Below, in pieces: positions 11,430-20,783 of a stretch of 64,000 nt of DNA. The stretch comes from Isochrysis galbana (Eukaryota; Haptophyta; Isochrysidales; Isochrysidaceae). The DNA lies in assembly GCA_018136815.1 (NCBI GenBank), contig CM030936.1, forward strand, positions 310,001 to 374,000, read 5' to 3'. Made by a program: the position numbers and the translations under genes. Within the stretch, counting starts at the first letter, position 1. Each line of letters begins with the position of its first letter. The notes beneath the pieces were generated by a model. It was not told the origin of the DNA. It saw nothing but the letters and a program-made list of their open reading frames with translations, and did not search any database.

Positions 11430-11582
11430 AGAAGCGCTCAATCACCATCACCCACATCAAAGAAAAGCGTTCAATCACCATCAGCCTACACGTGGAACGC
11501 GTTCAATCGCCATCACCCCCACCGCATGGAAACGCGTTCAATCACCATCAGCCTACACATGGAAAAGCGTTCAATCGCGGAA
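11430..11582. repeat. GCGTTCAATC minisatellite, locus 1
   Basis: Five units with a conserved core GCGTTCAATCACCATCA are separated by 18-25 bp spacers such as CCTACACGTGGAA and CCCCCACCGCATGGAAA. Near-identical arrays lie at 41360-41530 (same strand) and 32265-32395 (reverse). Core and spacer drift together and spacers recur between loci, so this is a dispersed minisatellite and not a CRISPR array. Confidence 0.8.
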
Positions 11583-11624
11583 GATCGTGGGGATCATGAG
11601 GGTAGCTATCCAACCCACTCGTTT

Positions 11625-11800
11625 GGCAAGAGGGTATTCAAGGCATCACTAGAATACTTCGAGTACAATACAATCCATATGGTTGGACTGTACTCAAGAG
11701 TACAGTACCCTCACTGTGGGAGTACTCACAGTACGAATACTCCATTGTCGGCAGTACTCAACAATACACAGTAGTATTCAAATACTATAGGTACAAACTA
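11625..11800. repeat. GAGTAC/GTACTC cluster, likely hAT subterminal repeats
   Basis: At least ten copies of AGTAC or GTACT in both orientations are packed into about 150 bp just upstream of the hAT transposase. Dense short subterminal motifs are typical of hAT elements, where they bind transposase, so this may be the left end of that element. The exact terminal inverted repeat was not located. A triple GACGCCGCATG run follows at about 11829-11862. Confidence 0.5.
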
Positions 11801-11970
11801 AAAACTACAAACTAGCAAACTATACGTGACGCCGCATGACGCCGCATGGCGCCGCATGACAAGAATGTTAAAATGTATCTACTCGTAACTCGTAAATCGA
11901 CGTTGCACGTCGCACGATCGACGGACGAACACAGAGCAGCGGCGAATGGCAAGCGGCGCGCCTTCACACC

Positions 11971-13497
11971 ATGCCTCGGTCTAGAGGCGTGGGCCGTGGC
12001 CGAGTCTCTCGCATCACCGAGCATCTCCCCCCCGACATCAAAGACAAGGGCGCGGTGATCGGCGAGCAGGTCGGCATCCCAGGCTCATACTGGGAGGGCC
12101 GGCTGACTGCCGACGAGCGAGACACCACGTACATGTGCACTGTCAGATCCTTTTCGGCTCTACACCGCAACTCCCCGGGCGACACACCCTCGGCGGCGTG
12201 GGAAGTCCAGGAGATGGGCCCGTCGGGCACGGGGAGTTTGATGCCGGGCGATGCGAGCGGCGAAGTCTTCTGGGTGGCGCACCGCCAGTTCCTCAAATTC
12301 TACTGGGACTCGTTTCCTGAGCGGAGGCCAACCCCCGAAGGTGGTGGAGGCCCGCCACCTCCACCTAGCGACAACGACACCTCTGCGAGAGAGGCGGGCG
12401 GACATGGAGATGGTGACGGCTCGGCGTCGCGTGCAAGCGGCACGAGTAGCAACATGAATATGATCAAGCAGTTTTGGGAGCTCGTGTCAGACGAGATGGC
12501 CGGCCAGGGGCCTAAGCGCGGGCAACGTCTCGCATGTTTTGAATGCAAGGTGCTGATGGAAGGCGGCGTGAGGTGTGGAGCCAAGCGATCTATCTGGCAC
12601 GAAGACAAGAAGGCGCCGGCCAACTCAAATTTACACAAGCACCTCACCGAGCAGGCGGCGAAATGCGAGTTCCACAAGCAGGCGCTCGACCTCGTCCGAT
12701 CTGAGAACCCCAAGGTCGTCATGGTGAATGGGGAGTACGTCCGCAAGCACAACTTCGATGAAGCTTTTGCTCATCACGTGGATGGCTTCTGGATGCGCGC
12801 CGCTGGCGTTGTCTCGAGCAACTACTTCCGCAAGAAGGAGTCCCGCGCCTACGTGCATGGCTATGAGCCCCGGGCGGTATTCCCTAACAACCTGTTGCTC
12901 AACCGGCTTGGCGCTTGCATCGATGCGTTGCACAACGAGGAGCGCGCCGAGCGATTCAATCGGCTGAATGCACAGTACAAAGACCAAGCGTACATTGGTT
13001 TGCAGCTTGATATGTGGACCGATGAATGGACGCACGTGACCCATGCTTGTGTGACGGCCACCACCATCATTGAACCTGTAGGACAGTGGCACCACAGCAC
13101 AACGCAAAGGCAGCTACTTTTGCGGAGCGAGATCATCGCTTTCGACGCTTTCCCAACGAATAGCAAGACGGGCAACGCGATCAAGGATTGGTTCTTGGCC
13201 TCTTTGAGTGCTAACGCCAACATCAAACATGAGTGCGTCTCAGGTATCACGCTGGATGGCGCTGCGGATGGCCAATGCGGGCTGAACCTCATCCCCTCTC
13301 TCCGAGAGAAGGTGGACACATGCCATCTTCACCAGCTGCAGCGCGCGGTCTTATACGCGGTTGGGCTCGCCGGCGTGCACGGCAGAAACACGGGCTTCCG
13401 TCTTCTCCTCCGCCAGCATGCGCGCATCGTGCAGCTGGCGCACCAATCTACAGCTGTCTCAAAGATGATCAAAGACGCCAGTCGACCGTGCACATAA
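11971..13497 (+). CDS. hAT-superfamily transposase, C-terminally truncated
   Basis: A 508-residue open frame. A BED-like zinc finger lies at about 186-235 (CFEC at 189-192, HKH at 222-224, C232, H235). The catalytic core follows: LQLDMWTDEWTH gives the first Asp (347) and GITLDGAADGQ the second (429). CHLHQLQRAV (451-460) matches the conserved CxxH of hAT transposases. The frame ends soon after, without the insertion domain, final acidic residue or C-terminal dimerisation region, so the enzyme should be inactive. Repeat sequence takes over from about 13498. The element belongs with the GTACTC-rich left flank. A separate hAT C-terminal remnant lies at 14017-14139 on the other strand inside another element. 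Confidence 0.85.
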   Translation: MPRSRGVGRGRVSRITEHLPPDIKDKGAVIGEQVGIPGSYWEGRLTADERDTTYMCTVRSFSALHRNSPGDTPSAAWEVQEMGPSGTGSLMPGDASGEVFWVAHRQFLKFYWDSFPERRPTPEGGGGPPPPPSDNDTSAREAGGHGDGDGSASRASGTSSNMNMIKQFWELVSDEMAGQGPKRGQRLACFECKVLMEGGVRCGAKRSIWHEDKKAPANSNLHKHLTEQAAKCEFHKQALDLVRSENPKVVMVNGEYVRKHNFDEAFAHHVDGFWMRAAGVVSSNYFRKKESRAYVHGYEPRAVFPNNLLLNRLGACIDALHNEERAERFNRLNAQYKDQAYIGLQLDMWTDEWTHVTHACVTATTIIEPVGQWHHSTTQRQLLLRSEIIAFDAFPTNSKTGNAIKDWFLASLSANANIKHECVSGITLDGAADGQCGLNLIPSLREKVDTCHLHQLQRAVLYAVGLAGVHGRNTGFRLLLRQHARIVQLAHQSTAVSKMIKDASRPCT

Positions 13498-13692
13498 TCG
13501 TCATACCTTCATCCGCCGCCGTCTGTGCCGCCTGTGCCGCCTCATCGTCCTCCAGGTCATGCACAGGGCACAATAGCGCCGTGCTAGTATCGCCGGGAGC
13601 CCGCAGCGCGAGCCCCGGCGGCGGTGAGAGAGCGGCGCGGCGCGCCGCCATCGCGCTACGCCATGACAAGATGATTAAAAGATACCTAGGGG

Positions 13693-14569
13693 TAGGCTGG
13701 GGTCAGGATTTCGTTTTCAACTCGCCCAAATTTCGTTTGAGATTTCGTTCAGATTTCGAGCCCACACCCCCAAATTTCGATGAAATTTCGAGATTTCGCG
13801 TGGCGACACTAGATTTTTAATAGGCTCACGCGCGTTTCGCGGCGCACCCGCTAGCTGGTCCACGCACCACGCATCCTCCGCCCTGATATCTATCATCTAT
13901 CCATTGCTATCTATAGATAGTCTATAGTATTCTATGAACAACCTACAACCCTTACCAAAGAGAATCATAAGATAATGATCAATGATGCTTTAGACCCTGC
14001 ACACTCACTCACTCATTCACTCGCGCTTGTTGTAACGTAACATCAAGCCGCACTCCAACTGATCGGAATAGGTCTGCATCTGGTTGTCACCAAACATGCA
14101 CTTCAAAACGGAAAAGACACGCTCACACGAGGCAGAATTTGGGGCTCCCCCCCCTCCTCATCGGCCTCGCTCGCTTCGGCCTCGCTCGCTTCAGGCCTCG
14201 CTTGCGCCAGCACTTGTGCCCACTCGACACTGAGGCGAGCCGAGGTCCATACAACAAATCAACGAATGGCGCTGCCGTTGTGTCCCCCGGCGAGTGGGCA
14301 GCGCGCCTCTGCCTCTGCCTCTGTTCCCGCTCCATCTTGAGGGGGAGGGGGGGAGGGGTCTCTGGGCGGAGGGGCAAGGGGAGCGCTCTGATTTCGCGCC
14401 ACGGGTTCGCGCGCTCCCCCTCCCCCCCCCGCTCCCCCCCGGCCCCCCCCTTGGTATCGCATCTTTAGTCCCCCGACCCCCCAAATTTCGAGAAATTTCG
14501 AACGAAATTTCCCCCGGCGAACCCCCCCCAAATTTCGAAAGAAATTTTCGAAATCCTGACCCCAGCCTA
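13693..14569. mobile_element. Non-autonomous hAT element, 877 bp, 8-bp target duplication CCTAGGGG
   Basis: Terminal inverted repeats TAGGCTGGGGTCAGGATTTC (left) and its complement (right) are perfect over at least 20 bp. CCTAGGGG flanks both sides (13685-13692, 14570-14577), the 8-bp size typical of hAT. Both ends are full of AAATTTCG subterminal motifs. The interior keeps a fragment of hAT transposase at 14017-14139 and GC-rich filler, so it is an internally deleted derivative of an autonomous hAT. The uninterrupted paralogue at 14813-14975 gives the pre-insertion sequence. Confidence 0.93.
14017..14139 (-). pseudogene. hAT transposase C-terminal dimerisation-domain remnant
   Basis: Forty codons read ASCERVFSVLKCMFGDNQ, then LMLRYNKRE and a stop. 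SxxCERxFS, the LE..LMLRYN end and the position at the C-terminus match the hAT dimerisation domain. Everything upstream is lost. It sits inside the 877-bp element and shows what kind of autonomous element that came from. Confidence 0.8.
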
Positions 14570-14812
14570 CCTAGGGGGCACTGCCACACAAGGCACACTA
14601 ACGGTATATAGAACCACACACAAATGGCACAAGACACCCTGTGATACCCCCTCCTAAGCGGAGTACGGATGGGATCCGAATGACGCTTACACAAATTGAA
14701 CACAAATAAATGTCAAATGTGAATGGAAAAGCAAGTTGCAGCTTGGCCAACAAAAAGGGCCGAGGCAAGCCCAGCCCTGCCCCTCTACCTGGGTGGGAGC
14801 TCCAGATCGTCG

Positions 14813-14975
14813 GGAGCCCGCAGCGCGAGCCCCGGCGGCGGTGAGAGAGCGGCGCGGCGCGCCGCCATCGCGCTACGCCATGACAAGATGATTAAAAGAT
14901 ACCTAGGGGGCACTGCCACACAAGGCAAACTAACGGTATAGAACCACACACAAATGGCACAAGACACCCTGTGAT
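14813..14975 (+). repeat. Duplicated ~165-bp sequence, copy 2 (empty site)
   Basis: Near-identical to copy 1 but continuous through ATACCTAGGGGGCACTGCC, where copy 1 carries the hAT element. This fixes the insertion point and target duplication without needing another genome. Confidence 0.88.
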
Positions 14976-14992
14976 AGCTAGTCGCCTTCTTA

Positions 14993-15023
14993 CCGCGCTG
15001 CACGTAGATCACGTGCAGCGCGG
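14993..15023. other. Perfect 13-bp stem hairpin
   Basis: CCGCGCTGCACGT, loop AGATC, then ACGTGCAGCGCGG. It lies just after the repeat copy and about 870 bp before the DUF616 gene. Function unknown; it may be a transcript hairpin or a palindromic protein site. Confidence 0.6.
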
Positions 15024-15189
15024 GCGGGGAAGCCCCGGGTGCCGCTTCAGCCGCGCCACCACACCCATCCCCTCCCTGGGCCTCCACCTCCCACGGATCA
15101 CCGAACTCCCATGCCCCATACATGAAGCGAAGGCCTGCAGAGGCGGGCGGGTGGGCAGCCAACGCGCCCGCCACCCGCCATCTCGCGCC

Positions 15190-15894
15190 AGACTTAGAAA
15201 ACCTTTAGAACCACCTTAATTAACGGCGTCATCTAAAGACAGAGATACCGCTTAAAGTAAGGCCTTACTTGTACATCAGGCCTTACTTTCGCGGTAAATT
15301 CCAAAGCACATAAGCAATTATCTCCCGAAAAATGTTCGTCGCCCTTAGGCCGGGCGGGCCTTAACTATTACTACTACAAGCCTTGGTGATATCTTGATAG
15401 AGAAGTGGTAGGTCTCTCTCTCTCTCTCTCCCCCCCCCCCCCCCCCCCCTCTTCTCCCCCCTCTCTGGATATGCCGTGTTTGAGAAACAGAGAAACTAGA
15501 CGTGATCGTCACAGTTGAGAAACAGCGAGAGCTTTGCGCGAATCCAACACCATCGACTCGTCCCTCTGCGGCTGCCGCTCACCATCTGCACAAGGGGGGG
15601 GGGGGGGTCCCGTGCAGGTCGCCGGTGAGAAGGGCAGATGTCGGCCAGATCGGCGTGATCGATGCAAAGTGCGGGGGGGGGGGGAGGGGGGAGGAGGCCG
15701 GCGGCGCGGGGGGGGGGGGGGGAGGGGGGGGGCGGGTCCCTGACGCGGGGTTTCCCGAATCTGCTCCAACATTCTATGGGCGGCGGGAGAATCTCCTGGG
15801 AAACCCATGAACGGACTTGTGAAACGAGCCTCTAGAGCTCTAGACCCTTCGCGCTGAGGGGAAGCGGAAGAGCACCGACGACGACGGCAGGACG
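15190..15894. other. Intergenic, palindromes and poly-C/poly-G runs
   Basis: AAGTAAGGCCTTACTT (near 15256) is a perfect palindrome, and AAAGTAAGGCCT pairs with AGGCCTTACTTT 25 bp on. A CT run followed by about 20 C lies at 15415-15450, and long G tracts at 15594-15735. This is presumably the 5' flank of the DUF616 gene. Confidence 0.45.
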
Positions 15895-18453
15895 ATGGCG
15901 CGACCGTCGGTGGCGAGCGTGTCCAACGTGGTGCCGGGGGAGAAGGAGCTATGCGCACCAGTTGAGCTCGCAATCCCTTGGCGCGCCGCCATCCGCTCCT
16001 ACGCTGCGCGCGTCCGCTGCCCCGTGCTCGTCGTCACGGCGCTGCTGGGCGGCTCTGGCCGGCTGCCTCAGCCGGCGAACTGCAGCGCCTCGCACCCCAC
16101 GCTGCTTGGTAGGACACCAAGGGCCTCCATGCCGCTCGAGAGGAGGACAGCCGCCAATAATCAGTCGCACCAGCTTATAGGCCGATCTACAGCCACCGAG
16201 AGCCTGACAGGCAGCACTGCAGCCGCCAAGAGTGAGAGCGTTTGTTATGTCGCCTTTGTCGACTGGCCCACCGAGAGGAGGCTGCTTGATGAGAGCAGAG
16301 TGCCGAGCGAGAAGGGGTTCGTTGGTGCGCCTTCATCAAGAGATCGGGTGGTGGGGAGGGGAAGGTGGGCCCAATCCCCACGCCTAACTTTCTCCTACCC
16401 GCCGTAACTCTCTACTGCTCGGCGCATCATGCTTTGTGGCCTCACCCCCGGTCCGGCTTGTTCTCTGAGAGGCTCTGTGTCTATTGGCAAGTGTTGCGCT
16501 GTGTGGGCGAGGGACCCCGTGTCGGCAATGATCACATTGTGCACTCATGCTGCCCTCTCAGGCTGCTGGCAGCTGCTTCCGATGGGCGTTGGGCGACCAT
16601 TTCAACACGATGCCGCCAATGTAGCAACAGTGCAGCTCCTCCTTCCTTGGCTCTTTCCGAACGCCAACGCCTCGATATGGTTGGACACCGTGCACATCGG
16701 CAGTCTCGAGCCCGAGACAGCCTGGGCTCTCAGCAATGGCGCAGCGCAGCAAGACGCTGCACTCATCGGACTGCCTGCAGCCCCGCCCAGGTCTCAAAGT
16801 TTGTCGCCTGAAGCGCTCAGGGTGATCGTGCGTCGGCATGATAAGAAGATGGCGACGGAAGCTTCATGTGCGTGGTGGCGCACGTGGCTCGACGTCGTGA
16901 GAGCGGATGAGAAGGCCTCGGAGCAACGACGAGGAGTTGGAATGTGGAAGCTCAACGAGTCCTGTATCTTGTCGTTCACAACGTCGACGCGTGCAATGGC
17001 AACGTCACTCTCACGACTTTCGGAGCACCATTTTTCATACCTACCACAGATGTCCTCGACCAGATTGGTCGGCTCGATTGGGGCATCCACCTACAAATTT
17101 CCGCCGAAGGACGAAAACGCGTTGAAGGGGCGGTTGCTACCTTGCTCTCAGGTAGATTTATCTACACCTGTACCTTCTGTCAGGCCGCCTCCGAACGACG
17201 TGCTCTCGTTGATGGGCAATACTGCTCTACGATATGCCAACCAGAGCATGCAAGGCAGCAGCGAGCGACAGGACCGCGTAAGCAGTTTCACGGGTTTCGT
17301 CAGCGAGGCTGAGAGAGACGCTGCACTCGCTGCCGACGTCGCCGCGCTGCCGGCTGTGCACTGTGGTTTCATGACGCAGTCCACGTTTGATACGATTGTT
17401 GACGTGGAGGATCGCGAGAACTGCACTGACATCGTAACACTCACTGCGGTTTTCGACGGGTACGATGCTGGCCTCTTGCGTCCATTGGCTGTGTGACCCC
17501 CCCCCCCCCCCCCGGAGCGATGGTCCCCACCCCCACCCCACCACCCCTCCTCTTTCAGTAGCGACTTTCTCTTCCAGCCATCAGGGCCTGCGCGCAAGCT
17601 CTATGCGGCTGAGAATGAGGCTCAACGCAGGTGCATGTTTGCTTTTGTCGACGGTCCCTCTTGGGAACTCATAGTTAATGCAGATAAATTCACTCGTCTG
17701 TTGCGCAACAATACTAATAAGCCGCGGTTGGGCGTGTGGCGCTTGCTCAGAGTTGGCAAGCAAGGCCTGCCTTTTGCATCAAGCCGGCGAAACTCGCGCA
17801 TTCCTAAAATGTTGCCGCATCGGCTTTTCCCATTGACGCGCTTTTTCGTATGGATCGACGCAAAGCTCGAGCTGCGCGTGCTGCCATCGGTCCTCGTTGA
17901 TACCTACCTAGTACAACCACGGCGATTGCTCGCAGTGCTGCCGCATTGGGTACGCAAGACACTCGACGAGGAACGCGATGGGATTCTCGGCTATAAGTGC
18001 GGCGGGAAAATTGATGGGGGTCCGCTTTGCAGACAAATTGCCCGGCAATGGAACACATATGAGATGGAGCAGACCGATTTGGCATGGATAAGAAATACAG
18101 TGGATGTTGAGGGATCCATGCTGCTGTACGATGCGCGGTCACCTGTCTTGCAGCTACTACTCTGCAACTGGTTCAACGAGTACATGCGCTTCTCTGAGCG
18201 GGACCAGCTGTGCTTTCCGTACGTGCTCATGCGCATGGGACTGACGCATCCGGACGGTACTTCGTCGGCAATCAACTATATCGATAAAAAGCATCACTAT
18301 TGGCATCGTGTTGTGGACAAATCCTATCCTATCGATCTCATGCTTTCTACTTGGCATCCACATCACGATAGGTTGACAATGGGATACTTTTTTCGCCACG
18401 AGCTGCCCCACTTCATCGCACGTGGTCGCACCTGGATCGGTCACCACGTATGA
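15895..18453 (+). CDS. Tandem DUF616 (TOD1/MUCI70-like) glycosyltransferase
   Basis: Three exons, 15895-16324, 16562-17490 and 17578-18453, with exact phase matches, give 744 residues. Plant TOD1/MUCI70 proteins of this family are Golgi or endomembrane glycosyltransferase-like proteins. The second module is clear: IVTLTAVFDGYD, CMFAFVDG, LGVWRLLRV, KMLPHRLFPLTRFFVWIDAK, and LCNWFNEYMRFSERDQLCF. The first module (about residues 40-270) repeats the order in diverged form: VLVVTALLGGSG, CYVAFVDWP, CWQLLPMG, LLPWLFPNANASIWLDTVHI. The WIDAK position is WLDTV in module one, so that copy may be non-catalytic. No signal peptide or anchor is obvious at the chosen Met, so an upstream exon may be missing. 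Acceptor substrate unknown. Confidence 0.8.
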
Positions 18454-19464
18454 GAATCGACTTGCAGATTGAAGTGCTTGATTCTGACCGTTAAATATCA
18501 GGCTCAATTGCGGGATGACGGGCTTCATAGGAGGCGAACACCACACGTGTCTGAGCGTGGATGGCGTGTGACCTCACGCCGTGTTGGTGCAACGCATAGT
18601 GGTGCTCAGTTAACTAATGCTAAAAAGCCAAATCCGCAGATACTTCGGGAGGCTCTCAGAATTTTTGCCGTACTTGCACTTGCGGCTATGCCTACTGAAT
18701 TGCTCCCTCCAATCCATGTCCCTCAAGTCGACGATGATGTTGCGCGTGTTGGATCCAGCCTCCCGATCAATGGCCGCACTAGCAGCCGGACTAAATCGTT
18801 GCTTCAGCGTTGTGATTTGTGATTGTAGGAGTGAAACCGTGTCTATTTGTAGGTGCATGTGACATTTGTACCGCTACTACCACTAGCCATGTACCAACCC
18901 GGCAGGCCACGCCACACATGCGATCCGCGGTGATAACACAAGGCACGGACTATCGCACCCTTTAACCTTTAAGCCCCCTTCGCGTTTGCAAGCACTCGGC
19001 ACCACGGGGGGGGGGAGGCGAAACGCTTGGCCTCGGGCATGAGAGTGAGCAGCCCTTGGTTGGGGCTTGAAAGTAAATGACGACGCCCTCAGGAACCTTG
19101 TCAACAGGATTCCCCATCGGTGCACTTTCGCCGCTCCCTCCGCGTTCCTTCATGTTCATGTCGCCCACCCATCTCCGGGAACACGGCTCCATCGCCATCG
19201 CCGTTGCCTCTATGCTAGCCTTGGTCGCTTGTTGCGGAGGAAAACAAACCTGAAGATTCAGGCTAGCTAGCCTGCTACAAGGTGACAAGAGGACCCACCC
19301 CTTCATCACTTCATCCCACACATCACCCCACATGGAGAGGAGAGACAGGGGTCTACACCTATACAGCCCCATGCCCCATGAGAGGGAAGTGAAGGTGGGG
19401 AAGAGAGCCAAGACGCGACAAATCGAACGAATCGACGAACCGAGGCCAGTTTGGCCCAAGAGGT
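18454..19464. other. Intergenic, no gene firmly supported
   Basis: A minus-strand open stretch at 18962-19249, opening VCFPPQQATKASIEA after a good acceptor (AATCTTCAG), could be an exon, but no donor joins it in phase to the frame at 19465-19638. Otherwise nothing was recognised. Confidence 0.3.
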
Positions 19465-19638
19465 TCAGATCCACGCTGTTGCCGATCTCATCGGGATGTG
19501 GCTCTTAAAGTACTCCTCCATAAAAGATTTGGTCCCTTCCTTCGCTTCCTGCGCCTTCCGGTACGCCACGACGTTCGGTGTTTGTTCGATGTGATGTGAC
19601 CTTTGACCATTGAGGATGGAGTAGACCAAAAAAGACAT
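19465..19638 (-). CDS. Possible small exon, unknown protein
   Basis: From ATG at 19638 the frame reads MSFLVYSILNGQRSHHIEQ and on to SFMEEYFKSHIP before a stop at 19465. It has balanced, protein-like composition, unlike the surrounding repeats. It follows a pyrimidine tract ending AATCTTCAG, so it may be an internal or second exon. No family was recognised and no partner exon proved. Confidence 0.25.
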   Translation of the reverse strand: MSFLVYSILNGQRSHHIEQTPNVVAYRKAQEAKEGTKSFMEEYFKSHIPMRSATAWI

Positions 19639-19674
19639 CTGAAGATTCTGGGCTAACACCTACTAGGTCTAGGT

Positions 19675-20420
19675 ATGTCTACCTTCCTGCTGACACCGCC
19701 CTTTCTTCCCTTCCCTCCACCTCCACCTCCTCCCTTCCCCCCCATCGTTCCTTTTTCTTCTGTATCCGGGGCACGGCCCAGGTGCGCTACCATGGGCCTG
19801 GTCCAGAGTGCGGGCTTGAGGGTTGCATTTTGTGCGGTGTTGCCCCTAGGGCTTGTTGTGACCTGTGTCTCCTTTGCCTTGGGGCGCTCGCGCCTAGTGT
19901 GGTGGCTTCCTCCCGTTTGGGGTGTGTGTGGAGGAGGCCTGCTGGCCTCCTTGTGTCTGGCCTGTCAGTCGTTGAGGCCTCTTGGCCCTGGGGCCTATGC
20001 TTTGTGCATACAATGATGCTTGTGCGGCACAAGCCCCTGTTGGGGAAGGTTGAGTTGTCGGGTCGGGTCTGTGCCTCGTGCTGTCGCACAAGCCAGTGCC
20101 ACGACTTTGTAGGGGCCCAGCCCGTAGGCTTTCCCTACAGTGACGAATCGGGATGGCCCATGGGGCCTGAGGGCAATGAGGAAGGAGGCATGCCGGCGGC
20201 AGGCGCGGCTGAGGGGACGACTGCTCGGAGGTGCTAAGCCCGTCAGCAGAGGAAGGCGTGCAGGCGGGCTTGGGCCTGAATACAACAGGCCGGCGCATTT
20301 GGCGTGTATCAAACACATTACACATTGTTGTCGACAAAGGAAGCACACGCCATCGATTGCATCCCTCTTTATGGCAACGGTAATACAAACGTCAAGAAGA
20401 TTCCCATCAGTCCAATTGTG
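19675..20420. repeat. Dispersed repeat family D, copy 1
   Basis: Contains TTTGTAGGGGCCCAGCCCG..GGCTTTCCC near 20108, recurring on the minus strand near 27010 and 41850; all three translate to FVGAQPxGFPxG. A second block at 20150-20280 recurs in reverse at 25540-25640 and on the same strand at 25850-25960. Open frames are present on both strands but decayed. In the 42.8-kb LINE copy the FVGAQP block lies downstream of the ORF1 domain, so family D may be an internal part of that LINE. Confidence 0.55.
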
Positions 20421-20783
20421 GTAAGTAGTAAAAGTCGAATCCCAACATTCGGCGATGCTTTATGCAAATGCTGGGAGGGGGGGGGAGGGGGGAAGGTACC
20501 AAATGGAGGCAAACATCCTTTTCCCCAACCAATTTTTGCAAAAGCTCGCACCCAAATGGGGGCGCAAGCGCAGTCGTAAAGGTTGGCCCTAACATTTCCC
20601 TCTCGCGCTGAAGATTGTTGGATGGTCAAAATTAATGGACGCGACCTCGACCGTCGTCGGTCACAGCTCGCATTGCATTCATCGATGCGCTTCGTCCACG
20701 CGCCCATGCGCACACAGGTTGCCACATCTCCTTTGTGCACGAGATACCTCGCCAGAGTATCGCCCCACCGACCCGCTCGCCCA
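20421..20783. other. 3' flank of ABC1 kinase gene, no gene seen
   Basis: Contains the phrase GGTACCAAATGGAGGCAAAC at 20496, which recurs at 8247, near 37431 and at 61086. No supported frame. Confidence 0.35.

Larger units (their letters stand above)
13588..14650 (+). repeat. Duplicated ~165-bp sequence, copy 1, split by a hAT element
   Basis: Positions 13588-13692 plus 14570-14650 together equal copy 2 at 14813-14975. The halves carry GGAGCCCGCAGCGCGAGCCC, a GCGGCGCGGCGCGCCGCC palindrome, GATGATTAAAAGATACCTAG, and then GGGCACTGCCACACAAGGC. No gene was recognised in it. It serves as the filled site for the element 13693-14569. Confidence 0.85.

Noticed and set aside
11430-11582. CRISPR-like array
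   Set aside because: Eukaryotic context, imperfect repeats, spacers shared with two other loci, no cas genes.
16944-17312. Alternative plus-strand frame (RVLYLVVHNVDACNG...) as a separate exon
   Set aside because: The overlapping frame from 16562 to 17490 is open throughout and flows into the second DUF616 module with correct splice phases.
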